This document shows positions 1 to 10,790 of a stretch of 64,000 nt of DNA, one piece after another. The position numbers and the translations under genes are program-made. Source of the DNA: Leuctra nigra (taxonomy: Eukaryota; Arthropoda; Insecta; Plecoptera; Leuctridae); the NCBI GenBank assembly GCA_934045905.1, contig OW203770.1, forward strand, positions 3,534,001 through 3,598,000, in the 5' to 3' direction. The notes under the pieces were generated by a model. The model searched no databases, was not told the DNA's origin, and saw nothing but the letters and a program-made list of their open reading frames with translations. Position 1 is the stretch's first letter, and every line of letters begins with the position of its first letter.

Positions 1-466
1 TGATATTCCATTAGGTTTCAATGGATTGCCACCATTCTATGATCCAAAGTAAAGATAAACACCGTACACATTACATAATCATTAAATACTACGTTTAGTC
101 GACCCTGGACAAGGGCATATTCAAGGAGTGGGGCCGGGGGGGGGGGGGGGCGTGCCCCTTTTCCCGAAATCAGGGTATCATCTAAAAAAAAAGCACATTT
201 AAGTAATTTATGAAAAAAGGAATCATATCAAAAACCTTCCAAAATTGTTAGAATTTAACTAAAATTCCAACAAATTTCTGGTGATATGAGCCAAAATTCC
301 CCAAAATTGCTATACATTGTGATTCAAAATTGCACCTAAACGAATGACCTTGATCAAAAATGTTCTCGGGACCTACGCCCCCGAACCCACTGTTTTCCAC
401 TGTGACTTTTCAGAATATTAGTAATATCCGGCCCCCTTCAGTCCTCTCTACGACCGGTTGTCTTAC
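1..466. other. No recognisable gene; flank of receptor exon 7
   Basis: This stretch would be expected to lie downstream of receptor exon 7 in the minus-strand gene. I searched it for a phase-0 terminal exon with odorant-receptor character and found none, so the last exon is probably beyond the window start. It holds a 15-G homopolymer at 136-150, which is a likely site of sequencing or assembly error. Confidence 0.5.
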
Positions 467-571
467 TTCTTCAGTCAAGTAGTTTGCGAACCAGCAGATG
501 AGAAACAGTTGAGAGAAGATGAGCCAGATGCCGAATATCATGAGGAACTCGTCATTGCCGATCTCGCGGGC
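467..571 (-). CDS. Odorant receptor exon 7 (late transmembrane segment)
   Basis: The 105-nt exon has an acceptor (ttctgcag) at its upstream end and a GTAAGA donor at 461-466. It is phase 0 at both ends. It encodes AREIGNDEFLMIFGIW followed by a hydrophobic run and the motif CWFANYLTEE, matching the conserved aromatic/Cys-containing segment before the C-terminal helix of insect odorant receptors. It joins in frame to exon 6 at 3120-3219. The final exon, normally about 30-50 residues in this family, was not found. Confidence 0.75.
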
Positions 572-635
572 CTGCAGAATAATGATGCAAGAATATACAT
601 TACCAGACAGAGCCGGTGCAACAAAACCAAGTAGT

Positions 636-1169
636 TAAGGTGCTTCAAGCGCGAGCGATTTTGCTGCCTTTTGTAGACACATTTTGCGATACGATTGGAG
701 ACGAAATGGGTAGACCAAATTATTTGAAATTTTAATCGTGATTACATAAAAGACAAACTTAGGGTTATCCCTTGGTTTATTTTTAATTTTTTGTTTAGTT
801 AATTAGTTATAATTGGTGGATTTTTGGTAAAAAATTTGCTATTTTGTTATCTCCCTGGGCGCCGTATAAAATAAAATTTCAAAAATGTGCCAATGGATAA
901 CCCTAAGTTTGTCTTTTATCTAATCACGATTAAAATTTGAGATCAATTGGTTTACGGGTTTAGTCTCCAATCGCTTCGCAAATTTCATCGTTTTGCGCGG
1001 TTTTGTTGAATAACCGGCGCCTAATAAACTATGCAATAATCAAAAATGAAAAGTGCTACTAATATACAATCAGACTGATCATGTGAACATCCTGTAAAAG
1101 TTACACTCACTTATGAAACAATTTTTCTCTCTCAATTTTCTAAAACGGCCGAGCGCTAGTATCACCTTA
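636..1169. mobile_element. MITE, TTAA-bounded, family 'taaggtg'
   Basis: The ends are inverted copies of TAAGGTG, and TTAA lies at both borders, as expected for a TTAA-target MITE. The centre contains a second inverted repeat around gattggagac and acaaacttagggttatc. Related full or partial copies occur at about 3236-3745, 4829-5105, 17600-17935, 22640-22937 and 29338-29630. There is no coding capacity. Confidence 0.6.
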
Positions 1170-1757
1170 AGGGGGCAGTAAACCCAAAAACCAAGATTAA
1201 ACTGTCATTCAAGTTCGGGTGTTCGAGCACATATTGAGATAAATTGGTCTCCAATCGTGGGAAAAAGGGAAGTGAAGTGAAGTTTAGATTGTAGAATAAT
1301 AAATATTTTATGAAAGTTGAGATGTTGTTGAAGACAGATGTGGTATTATTTTTGTTGTGTGATGAATAGTTTTCAAGGAACGAATTCACAAAGTTTGGTA
1401 GATTGTAGCTGTCCATGAAACACAATTTGACGTCACACGCCGAGTCGGGCCGTATAGATAATGTTAGCCAGAGCCGGTTCTATGCATCCCGTAACACAGG
1501 GAACACGGCGTGTGACGTACAGCTTGTTTTTGCAAAATTAATTATGGGAAATATATTAATTAAAAAAATATAATAAAATTTCACATTGCTCTTTGAGGCT
1601 ATTCTGAATATAAACAAAATATAACCTAAATATTCACCTATTCCCCATTGGATAGTTTTGCGCGGCTTTGGTGAACAAAATCATTGCGGGACTAAAGCCT
1701 TGGACTAGGAGGAGTTTGATATTCCACCACTGAAGTCAAAGTCTACATGGATATTAA
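1170..1757. other. No recognisable gene
   Basis: This is AT-rich intronic sequence between exons 6 and 7 of the odorant receptor. I see no supported coding exon. Short fragments resemble the ends of the neighbouring MITE family. Confidence 0.4.
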
Positions 1758-2358
1758 CTAGGAAAACGCTCAGTGTAACGCGTTGATGAGCGAGCACGGG
1801 TACGTGCTAATTCTCGAACCGGAAATAGGTACACAACACACAGAAAACATATACATCCATATTACATTGAAATATGATCCACTCGATCAACATAAAAGTA
1901 TGCTTTTCATCGAAACTTGAAAATAGCATCTAAGCACCCTGGTACATATAGCATATCAGGTTCAATTCAATTGGCACTGGAAAACATTAATTTCGATTAA
2001 TTACTGACAGATATAAAAATGTCAATAAGTTAATACGTTCTTAACTGATTGGGATGAAATTTTGTAAAATAAGAGACAATGTTGGTCTAAATGACCATGC
2101 AAAATATGAGTTTGCTCAGATTTATCGAAGACCATTTTCATTTTTCAGCCTATCAGGAGATGTTTATTTAAATTTTAATCAATAAATGGATTTCAAAAAA
2201 ATTGGGGTCTGCAAACAGAAAAGGTTGTCTCTACATGTGTGCAAAATTTCAGCTCGATCGAAGAAAAACTGTGACCTGTACAGCCTCACACAACAGAAAA
2301 AAAACAGAGGTCCGTGACAAAATCTAGCGAAAAGGAGACGTTTGCTTCGCTCGCTCAA
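1758..2358 (-). mobile_element. Helitron-like family A, short copy
   Basis: Read on the minus strand the element starts TTGAGCGAGCGAAGC and ends in a hairpin (AACGC...GCGTT) followed by TTTTCCTAG. It sits between A and T with no target duplication. The same two ends and the same A|T placement recur at 10337-17098, 19525-20454, 26152-27903 and 39487-40802. It is non-autonomous; no Rep/helicase is present. It lies in the odorant receptor intron next to the 137-bp exon array. Confidence 0.6.
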
Positions 2359-2380
2359 TTAGGTAACCCTTACCCACCCC

Positions 2381-3202
2381 GAACAAAAGAACAACGTATC
2401 GGAAGGACATGAAGGATATGGCGCCAACACTTACCAATGTTGAGATGTACAGACCCATTAGAGCTGCCAACATGGCCAGGACCATCAGCCAGTCGAGAGG
2501 ATCGGGAGAGGAGCGGCGAACAAAAGAACAACGTATCGGAAGGACATGAAGGATATGGCGCCAACACTTACCAATGTTGAGATGTACAGACCCATTAGAG
2601 CTGCCAACATGGCCTGGACCATCAGCCAGTCGAGAGGATCGGGAGAGGAGCGGCGAACAAAGGAACAACGTATCGGAAGGACATGAAGGATATGGCTCCA
2701 ACACTTACCAATGTTGAGATGTACAGACCCATTAGAGCTGCCAACATGGCCAGGACCATCAGCCAGTCGAGAGGATCGGGAGAGGAGCGGCGAACAAAGG
2801 AACAACGTATCGGAAGGACATGAAGGATATGGCGCCAACACTTACCAATGTTGAGATGTACAGACCCATTAGAGCTGCCAACATGGCCAGGACCATCAGC
2901 CAGTCGAGAGGATCGGGAGAGGAGCGGCGAACAAAGGAACAACGTATCGGAAGGACATGAAGGATATGGCGCCAACACTTACCAATGTTGAGATGTACAG
3001 ACCCATTAGAGCTGCCAACATGGCCAGGACCATCAGCCAGTCGAGAGGATCGGGAGAGGAGCGGCGAACAAAGGAACAACGTATCGGAAGGACATGAAGG
3101 ATATGGCGCCAACACTTACCAATGTTGAGATGTACAGACCCATTAGAGCTGCCAACATGGCCTGGACCATCAGCCAGTCGAGAGGAGCGGCGACGATTGT
3201 GT
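2381..3202 (-). repeat. Six-copy 137-bp tandem array of receptor exon 6 plus donor
   Basis: Six near-identical 137-bp units each carry about 88 nt of exon 6 and its GTAAGT donor (near positions 2431, 2568, 2705, 2842, 2979 and 3116), plus 49 nt of intron. Only the unit at the high-coordinate end joins to the true acceptor. Because 137 is not a multiple of 3, use of a more distal donor would shift the frame. The other units would be spliced out as intron. Confidence 0.85.
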
Positions 3203-3219
3203 TGCCATAATCCACGAAC
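3120..3219 (-). CDS. Odorant receptor exon 6 (transmembrane segment)
   Basis: The exon is 100 nt, with acceptor gatcgacag upstream and donor GTAAGT at 3114-3119. It encodes FVDYGNTIVAAPLDW followed by a hydrophobic helix ending YISTL. It joins exon 5 through a split Arg codon (AG|G) and exon 7 in phase 0. The order Hx-Q-aliphatic then this helix is typical of the 7tm_6 family. Its 3' part and donor are tandemly amplified at 2381-3202. Confidence 0.75.
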
Positions 3220-3235
3220 CTGTCGATCATTAGAT

Positions 3236-3745
3236 TAGAAAGCGCGAGATTTTGATTTTTCCGCGTGTTTCAGGCACTTTTGTGGATACGATTGGAGACA
3301 AAATGGGTTGACGAAATGATTTGAAATTTTAACCATGAATGGATAAAAGACAAACTTAGGGTTATCACTTGGTACATTTTAAATTTTTTGCTTTCTTGAT
3401 TAGAAGTAATTGTTTTTTGTGTGTGAAAAAAGTTCTATTTTCTTGTCTCGCTGGATGCCGTACGAATTTTAAAAATGTGCCAAGTGATGCTAAGTGTTTC
3501 CTTTATCTAATCATGATTAAAATTTGAGAACAATTGGTTTACGGGTCGTGTTCTCCAATCGTATCGAAAATTTCATAGTTTTACCGGTTTTGTTGAATAA
3601 CCGGTGCCCAAGGCACAAAGAAAAATGAAAAATTGCTACTAATATACAATCAGACTGATCAGGTGAACATCCCATCAAAATGACACCCAGTTATGAAACA
3701 ATTTTTCTCTCTCAATTTTATAGAACGGCCGAGCGCTTGTAAAAC
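3236..3745. mobile_element. MITE, same family as 636-1169
   Basis: The sequence follows the family consensus: gcgcgag near the left end, gattggagac with its inverted partner, acaaacttagggttatc, and the right-end phrase aacggccgagcgct. The borders are worn. It lies in the intron between receptor exons 5 and 6. Confidence 0.5.
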
Positions 3746-3849
3746 TCTCTCCTTCTCACTCTTTCGTGCTGGCCTCAGAGAGAGAAACGTGTCTCACTTA
3801 CAACCTGAACGTATGCATGTTGGAGATGTATGTTTCAACTAACACATAC

Positions 3850-4125
3850 CTGATGAGGTCTTGATGATTCCGAACCCATCGACTCAACCGAGACTCCATC
3901 TCTTGGTCGACTTCGACGTTACGTTCAAGCTCCTCCACACGAATCTCGCTCGCATCGGAATGTCCAGATCCAGCTGCCAGCCTCTCATGTTGCTTTCCTT
4001 CGGGACTTTGGCGGTTCAGAAGTTCAGATGCACTCCTAGATCTTCCCGCCATCGGGACTTCCGGTAATGATTCTTTTGAAACGAGGTCCTTCAACATATC
4101 GTCCTTCATGTATTCAAGGTCGTTC
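3850..4125 (-). CDS. Odorant receptor exon 5 (intracellular loop with HQ motif)
   Basis: This 276-nt exon has acceptor tttcatag and donor GTATGT at 3844-3849. It begins RNDLEYMKDDM, has a long Ser/Arg/Glu-rich stretch, then LSRWVRNHQDLIR, the conserved His-Gln loop motif of insect odorant receptors. The long hydrophilic insertion (about 60 residues) is larger than in many tuning receptors. Both junctions split Arg codons (AG|G). The opposite strand has a shorter reading frame that I consider a shadow. Confidence 0.8.
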
Positions 4126-4586
4126 CTATGAAAATCACTTGTTATAAACATTTTCTGATTTCTCTATGTAGTGATGATTTTTAATGTTATTTCAGTATTA
4201 TTTTACTGATATGCATGCAGCTGTTTATTAAGTGAGCGGAGCGAGCGTCTTTACTTGAAGCTTATAGCTCGAAACTTATTACTTTACTGGTTGTGACATA
4301 ATAACTTTCAGCAAGATCGGTTTCTATGTTTCATTGGAAATTGGAATTATGTTCCAATTTCCATTCAATTTTCAATCCAATTTGTGGAAACATGAACTGT
4401 TAAAAGAAATAAATTAATCTGTAGACTGACAGTTGCCATCTTGCCAGAAATGGCTCCATCACGTATGGATTTCTTGCAGGAATAACACAAATATTATTTC
4501 GAAATCAATGGCTTGCTTTTCTACGCGTTAGAGACATTTCTTATGGAAATCAGCTAGGTTCTTACGTTGTATTCAAGTGGACTTAC
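4126..4586. other. Intron; no further gene
   Basis: This is the intron between receptor exons 4 and 5. A diverged family A Helitron start (agtgagcggagcgagcgtct) is visible near 4230. Nothing else can be supported. Confidence 0.4.
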
Positions 4587-4745
4587 CTCAAGACTTTGAA
4601 CGCATTGACAATGTACATAAGCGGAAAGAAGTGTGTGACGTCATAGAGAAGTGAGAAGATCATTTGACACGTCCCATACGTTGTGAGGACAAACACGGTG
4701 ATGTCGAACATCGGCGATTTCTTCTCGTCGTAGGGAAAGTAGTGC
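4587..4745 (-). CDS. Odorant receptor exon 4
   Basis: The 159-nt exon runs from acceptor ctctctcag to donor GTAAGT at 4581-4586. It encodes HYFPYDEKKSPMF, matching the conserved Phe-Pro-(Phe/Tyr)-Asp extracellular motif of insect odorant receptors, followed by a transmembrane stretch. It joins exon 3 through a Met codon split AT|G and exon 5 through an Arg codon split AG|G. Confidence 0.8.
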
Positions 4746-4828
4746 CTGAGAGAGATGAAATCAACTTGAAGCGTAAGACAACGGATCCACTGTTGCGTGG
4801 TTAAGGCCTTGAGTATAACTCAAGGGTT

Positions 4829-5105
4829 AAGGTGCTGCAAGCGCGAGCGATTTTGACGCTTGTTGTAGGCACTTTTTGGAAACAATTATATACAAAGAGG
4901 GTTGACGAAATTATTTAAATTTGAATCATGATTAGATAAAAGACAAACTTAGGTTTATCACTTGGAACAATATTTTTGTTAATTAGTAATAATTAGTTGA
5001 TTTTTGGTAAAAATGGTATATTTTATTGTCTTGCTGGGGGCCGTTTGAAATTTAATTTAAAATATGTGCCAAGTGATAACCCTAAGTTTGTATTTTATGA
5101 ATTGT
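4829..5105. mobile_element. MITE fragment, same family as 636-1169
   Basis: It starts ttaaggtgctgcaagcgcgagcg and continues with the family's central inverted repeat. It is truncated just before receptor exon 3, about 8 bp from that exon's splice donor. Confidence 0.5.
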
Positions 5106-5113
5106 CTGCTTAC

Positions 5114-5275
5114 ATAAATTGAAATGACCTGGTGGCGTAATAGTTTGGAATCCTCAGCGGCAGTGTGGTTGCGAAGACCGCACAACACATGAACGTCGCT
5201 CCCATCAAAGTCTTGACGAGCTTCTCTGTCTTAGCTCTTGTCATCTTACCGAAGTCGCTGCTCATCTCGGCCACG
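5114..5275 (-). CDS. Odorant receptor exon 3
   Basis: The 162-nt exon has acceptor tctccttag and donor GTAAGC at 5108-5113. It encodes VAEMSSDFGKMTRAK, then a hydrophobic segment with ATFMCCAVFATTLPL and the end RSFQFM. It joins exon 2 through a Tyr codon split TA|C and exon 4 through AT|G. Its position fits the second intracellular loop and third membrane segment of a 7tm_6 receptor. Confidence 0.75.
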
Positions 5276-5494
5276 CTAAGGAGAAGACATTTCCATCATG
5301 TTTAAATGAAGTGGCGTCCGCATGTAGGTATTTGCGAATGTCAGTCATCAACACCACAAGGCCGTGTGCTAATTATCTTATCCCCGTAAAAAATACTGTT
5401 TGTACCAGCCAAGTCTATTGAACTAAAAAAAAAGAAAAAAATCAGTAGGTACTGAAAAGTTGTAAATTGTAACAGTAGTTCACAGTCATCTTTA

Positions 5495-6555
5495 TCCCAG
5501 AAAAAAAACACTCCGTGTAAAAAAGGCAGCCAAGTCACTTTACTTTAAAAAAATTCAACACCGAAAAGGAGTGATATCAAAAAAGGAGCCAAGTCAATGA
5601 CATTTCCAAATATTTAATCGTATTTTTGAAATAAAAGAATAAACACCGAGAAATACTTTACAAAACGACTGGGCGCATCGTTTTTTTAAAGACATCATTC
5701 TATCCTAAAAGTGGAAAGAATTTTATAAGTTGGTACATTTTCCTCCTTCTATTAGAGCCAGAATCTATGAATCAAGCTACTTTTAGTAATGGCTATTTTA
5801 TAGTTTTGTCAATGGCGATAGTAGAAAGATTTCATGCTGTAATAGAAGTAATATAAGGGTGGAAGAATTAAATAACAATTGGAAGTGGGCTCATACATAT
5901 TCTTATAGCACTGTTAATATGGTGATATTAGAAGGGTATCTTTTCATAATTTGATATTGACTGAAAGAAATCATGAAACGTTGTCAAATAATTACTAACT
6001 ATCTATGGAACACTATTATATATTTTTGAAGTGTCAAGTGTATAAAGTTAAATTTTTTAATAGAAATACAATGTGACTGTACTTTTTGAAATGTATTGTT
6101 ATTAAATATGGATTATTTGAAATGTATTTCATGATGCGAAGGTATAACGCATGAGACTTAATTATGTTGACCACGAAACAATATTACGAAGATAACTATT
6201 GTGTATTTATAGAAAGCATAGGCAACAAGTTTAATCGCGTATATATTCAAATAGAAAATATTTTACAGTAGGTATGTATAATATGTAATTGAAAGATGTT
6301 TCCCTAAGATGTTTCCCTACGGTTGTATATAAATGGCATATGCTTATGAATAGAAAAATGTCTTTAAAAAAACGATGTGCCAAGTCCTTTTGTAAAGTAT
6401 TTCTCGGTGTTTATTCTTTTATTTCAAAAATACGATTAAATATTTGGAAATGTCATTGACTTGGCTCCTTTTTTGATATCACTCCTTTTCGGTGTTGAAT
6501 TTTTTTAAAGTAAAGTGACTTGGCTGCCTTTTTTACACGGAGTGTTTTTTTCTGG
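5495..6555. repeat. Long inverted repeat at the 5' end of Helitron B
   Basis: About 195 bp at 5495-5690 returns inverted at 6362-6555 (for example cactccgtgtaaaaaaggcagccaag against its complement). The centre is AT-rich and non-coding. The copy at 26475-26868 has the same arms. It could be an independent MITE captured by family B, since a shorter version of the spacer exists. Confidence 0.65.
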
Positions 6556-6717
6556 GATATCACTTCTTTTGTTAGTTTATTCATACAGCTTGTAGCACAT
6601 GTCCGAGCAAGGACTAATTTCTTTAAAAAAATACGCCTCAACCGATTTGGATAGGTACTAAGGAAAGTTGCGTTTGGTAAAAGATTAAAATGATTATCCA
6701 AGAAGAATGGCTTAGGT

Positions 6718-8070
6718 TTCGTACCAATCGGTCCAGCCGTTTTCGATATATGACGCCACTTCCGGTTTTGAAAAAGCGGCCGAAAATAATGTCGTCTTGA
6801 ATTCATAATTATAAGTCCTACAAAAATTACATAATTTGATAGCAATCGGTACAGCCGTTTTCGATATATAACGTCACTTCCGGTTTTGAAATGGCGGCCG
6901 AAAATAATGTCGTCTTGAATTCATAATTATTAGTCCTACATATTTCCAAAATTTGGTTGCAATCGGTACAGCCGTTTTCGATACATGACGTCAATTACGG
7001 TTTTAGCAATGGCGGCCGAAAATAATGTCGTTTAATTCATAATTATTAGTCCTACACATTTCCAAAACTTGGTTGCAATTGGTACAGCCGTTTTGATATA
7101 TGACGTCACTTCCGGTTTTAAAAATGGCGGCCGAAAATAATGTCGTGTTGAATTCATAATCAATAATCATATGTCCTACATATTTACATAATTTAGTTGC
7201 AATCGGTACAGCCGTTTTCGCTATATGACGTCACTTCCGGTTTTAACAATGGCGGCCGAAAATAATGTCGTCTTAATTCATAATTATTAGACCTACACAT
7301 TTCCTAAATTGGGTTGCAATCAGTACAACCGTTTTCGATATATGACGTCACTTCCGGTTTTACAAATAACGGCCGAGAACACTGCAACCTTGAATTTATA
7401 ATTATTTACAATGTACGTTTACTAATATCTATTTAAAAGTATAAAGTGGTGAATTTAGTGTCATTTAGCATATTTATGACGTAATTTAGCATATTTATGA
7501 CGTTATTTCCGGTATAGGTAATAAGAAAACAATCTAGTTTTATCTAGTTGATACTTCATGAACGACCATCTGAATTCAAAATCCCTATATTTCCGTAAAA
7601 TCGGTCATGCCCTTTGTAATATATGACGTCACTTCCGGTTTCATTTAGTGGTTCCTGCCGCCATTTCCGGTACCGTTAGTTTGTTTATTCATTTTTCGCA
7701 ATTGATTTTTCAAATAAATAGCAGAATGAATACGCAGGAGCTAGTTCAGTTGGAATCGGTACAGGCGATTTAGATATATGACGTCACTTCCGGTTTCAGG
7801 AATGGCGGCCGAGAACACTGCAACCTTGAATTTATAAATTATATTGTCTATGTTACTATGTAAGTTAATTATGTGTGTATTTTAAGTATAATTTGTTGAA
7901 ATAAGTTAAATATTGCGTATTTATGACGTCACTTCCGGTTAAGAAAATAAGAAAATAATTTTTTTTAATTGATACTTCATAAAGATGACCATCTAAATCG
8001 AATGGCGCTAATTTCGTTCTAATCGGCCTAGACGTTTTTGAGATATGACGTCACTTCCGGTTTAAAAATG
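6718..8070 (+). repeat. Degenerate ~120-bp tandem repeats with ETS-CRE and YY1-like motifs
   Basis: About six units of roughly 115-125 bp span 6718-7390, followed by more diverged units to 8070. Each keeps the order tatgacgtcacttccggttt, a short spacer, then aatggcggc. On the minus strand this reads ccggaagtgacgtca, an ETS site fused to a CRE, beside a YY1/Pho-like GCCGCCATT. The trio recurs in the other family B copies near 27059, 27328, 33786 and 34055. Binding is not shown by sequence alone. Confidence 0.6.
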
Positions 8071-8522
8071 GCGGCACAAAAAATCACAAGAGGCATCTAT
8101 CATCAGACGCCAAAAGTGCACATGTGGTAAAAGTTTCAGGTTGATCGGTTCAGCCGTTTAGGCTGTGGCGGTGATAGCGGTGTTTCCTGATTTCTGAATC
8201 TGAATCTGAATCTGAATCATCATAAGATAGCTTTTAAAAGGGGTGTAATTTCACTGTTTTCACGGCCCTCTAGCTCGCAAAAGGCATAACCTGTTGTTCC
8301 CAAATTTGGTATATAGGGTGGGGTGGGCCATAGCTCGAAATTAAAATATTTCGCAACAATGTGAGATTTTTCAATTTTGAGATCCAGTAGGCCGAAAATG
8401 CCATGTTGTTGCTTACAGTAAAAGTGGTTGGTCTGCTCCTCAGTTTATTATGCATTTACGGTATGTTGAGTGAGTGTGAGTGTACGGTACGACTTGGCTG
8501 GGTGGAGCGACCGCTCCACTAG

Positions 8523-9301
8523 ATAATAGTGTATAGCTTAGGTACCTATATCCTTTATCCAGATTTGTGAGATTTGCATTTATTAATGTATTCACATTGT
8601 ATACAAATAGTTAGTAATTATAATTAATTTAAATGAAATTGTAATTTATTATTGATTAGTTAGCTGGATTTTATAGTCAACCATGTTTATGGACAGCCGT
8701 CAATAAATTGATTTTCTCTCAAACAGCAACCTTAAAGCGGTATTTTTACAGGAACCGGAATCTTAACCCATATTAATTTTAAAGGAGGAACTGGAACGCT
8801 TAAAATGTATTACGTTATTTTGGTTTCATAACGGTTCCATAATGGTTCTCAAAACAGTTACGTAGATCATTGAATTTTTTGCTTCATTTCTTCCAAATCA
8901 GAAATTACGTACTATACATTATTAACAGTACATCGTTCCTTAAATAAACAATCACTGAATCAGTCTTTTTATACATTAGTTATGCAACTTACTGTGAACG
9001 TAAGCTTCCAAAAGTCGATATTAAAAAATTGCCCTAATTTGTAGAAACCAATTGGAGCCTAAATGGAACCGAAATGGAACGGAAACCGGAATCGGAACCA
9101 ATATTTTAAAAAATTTGGAACCGGAATGGAAACCGGAACAGAAATGCAGTTGCGTACTAGTCCCTGACTTAAATAGATTTTAAATGGGAAATTCCTGCAT
9201 TTATCTTCAGTAAATATTTAGCCAACTTTTAAGTTTTGAGTTAGGTTACATAATTTAAATTTAAACTTGATCCATCGCCGAAGAATCACGCAAGTGTACA
9301 C
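8523..9301. other. No recognisable gene
   Basis: This is receptor intron 2 sequence. Around 8750-9150 the phrase ggaaccgga recurs several times, suggesting an old decayed repeat element. I see no supported exon. Confidence 0.4.
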
Positions 9302-9479
9302 TCGACAATTCATAAAACGGTATTTGAACGAAACAGATTGGCTGCTGGTCAGGTTCATTAACAATCAATCCTTGTTATTATCAATGAAATCAGAGCTCAC
9401 TCACTAGAGGTAGATGACGAGTAATTATAGACTTCATCAGGACTGTGATTACCTAAGAGACCGTTTTATGAATTGTCGA
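9302..9479. mobile_element. Short palindromic MITE (178 bp)
   Basis: The borders tcgacaattcataaaacgg and its exact complement face each other. The inner part resembles, in reverse, the sequence at about 50340-50520 inside the MULE, so it is a dispersed family. It has no coding capacity. Confidence 0.5.
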
Positions 9480-9509
9480 ATGTATGTAAGTACATGTTAC
9501 TGAGCTTAC

Positions 9510-9750
9510 TATTGCTCGAGCTCTCGCAACATATCGTCGACGACTTGGCGATGGTATGAGTCATTCACAACCTTGATCAGCGTGGTGACTTGTATCATGA
9601 TCGTCATCATGTAACGGACACAAGCACTGAAGTCGTGATCGTACATCTGGTAGATGCTGACGACGAGGAGCTGCGTCAAGAAGATGTTGACTCCAGTGAA
9701 GATCGCTATGAGAGTTCGGCCCAAGCGGGAGGGATCATGTGCAGATAATC
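9510..9750 (-). CDS. Odorant receptor exon 2 (first membrane segments)
   Basis: The 241-nt exon uses the acceptor gtctctcag nearest the exon end and donor GTAAGC at 9504-9509. It encodes GLSAHDPSRLGRTLIAIF, then two hydrophobic segments (IFFTQLLVV and MMTIMIQVTTL), and ends RELEQ. It joins exon 1 through a split Gly codon (G|GA) and exon 3 through TA|C. Three additional acceptor-containing copies lie upstream. Because the unit is 153 nt, choosing any of these acceptors still gives an open frame with 51-residue repeats. Confidence 0.75.
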
Positions 9751-10239
9751 CTGAGAGACAAGGAAGATGATAATACGTGCTGAAGTCGTGATCGTACATC
9801 TGGTAGATGCTGACGACGAGGAGCTGCGTGAAGAAGATGTTGACTCCAGTGAAGATCGCTATGAGAGTTCGGCCCAAGCGGGAGGGATCATGTGCAGATA
9901 ATCCTGAGAGACAAGGAAGATGATAATACGTGCTGAAGTCGTGATCGTACATCTGGTAGATGCTGACGACGAGGAGCTGCGTGAATAAGATGTTGACTCC
10001 AGTGAAGATCGCTATGAGAGTTCGGCCCAAGCGGGAGGGATCATGCGCAGATAATCCTGAGAGACAAGGAAGATGATAATACGTGCTGAAGTCGTGATCG
10101 TACATCTGGTAGATGCTGACGACGAGGAGCTGCGTGAAGAAGATGTTGACTCCAGTGAAGATCGCTATGAGAGTTCGGCCCAAGCGGGAGGGATCATGCG
10201 CAGATAATCCTGAGAGACAAGGAAGATGATAATACGTGC
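9628..10239 (-). repeat. Four-copy 153-bp array of receptor exon 2 plus acceptor
   Basis: Exactly 4 x 153 bp, each with intron end, acceptor and the first part of exon 2. The reading frame is open through all copies, including the intron-derived part (YYHLPCL), so read-through gives four tandem copies of a membrane helix. The copies differ at only a few bases. Immediately beyond lies a family A Helitron 3'-end remnant (about 10240-10272). Confidence 0.85.
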
Positions 10240-10469
10240 TGGGACAACGCTCGGTGTAAAGCGTTTTGTAACTTATGATCATTTTATTTTTATCTAGATA
10301 AAGATAAAGATAACCTGCCAAAATCTGATAAGATAATTGAGCGAGCGTAACTAGCGTCTCCATTCTGCACTTTTGAACACTTTCTCTTTTTTTTTGTGTG
10401 TGTGTTTGTTTGGCTTGACGCCACAGGCCACAATTTTTTTCCGATCGAGCTGAAATTTTGCACACATAC

Positions 10470-10723
10470 TGTTTGGTTTTGTATGAAATGAAGTGGACTG
10501 TATTCGAAATAGGGGTTGAAATAGATAGTTTTTTGAAAAGAATTGATTACAGGTTGATAATATAATAAGTAAATGAAGGAACACAAAATATGAAATGCAC
10601 TCGTGCAAAAGATGGAAGTGACAACAGAGTATGATAAGAGACAAAAAAAGTACATTGGAAATTATATAAAGCACAAGTAGGCTCTGGACAAGGTTGTTAT
10701 AATATGTTAGATCGGCGTCAACA
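10470..10723 (-). repeat. 3' LTR of BEL/Pao element
   Basis: This is the 254-bp partner of the LTR at 16099-16353. It is preceded on the minus strand by a purine-rich ggtgggcgg tract, which may be the polypurine tract. Confidence 0.85.
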
Positions 10724-10790
10724 TAACCGCCCACCAAAATGAAGGTTTTTATTTTAAGGAAAGAGAGAAATTGGAAAAAAAAGAAAACAA

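Larger units (their letters stand above)
5495..8522 (+). mobile_element. Helitron-like family B, complete 3.0-kb copy
   Basis: The element starts TCCCAG after an A and ends with the hairpin GGAGCGACCGCTCC followed by ACTAG, then A and T. Parts are a long inverted repeat at the 5' end (5495-6555), a repeat region with ETS/CRE/YY1-like motifs (about 6718-8070), short tgaatc repeats near 8200, and a conserved 3' tail from about 8260. Other copies: 26475-27787, 33371-34558 (5'-truncated) and a minus-strand fragment at 24083-24795. It encodes no recognisable protein. It lies in receptor intron 2. The Helitron assignment rests on end structure only. Confidence 0.55.

Noticed and set aside
1..60. 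Possible terminal receptor exon (acceptor ggatcatag followed by an open phase-0 frame)
   Set aside because: The residues (NGGNPLKPNGIS) do not resemble the C-terminus of odorant receptors, and the window ends before any stop.
3861..4067. 68-codon plus-strand frame over receptor exon 5
   Set aside because: It is antisense to an exon whose splice sites, phase and HQ motif fit the odorant receptor.
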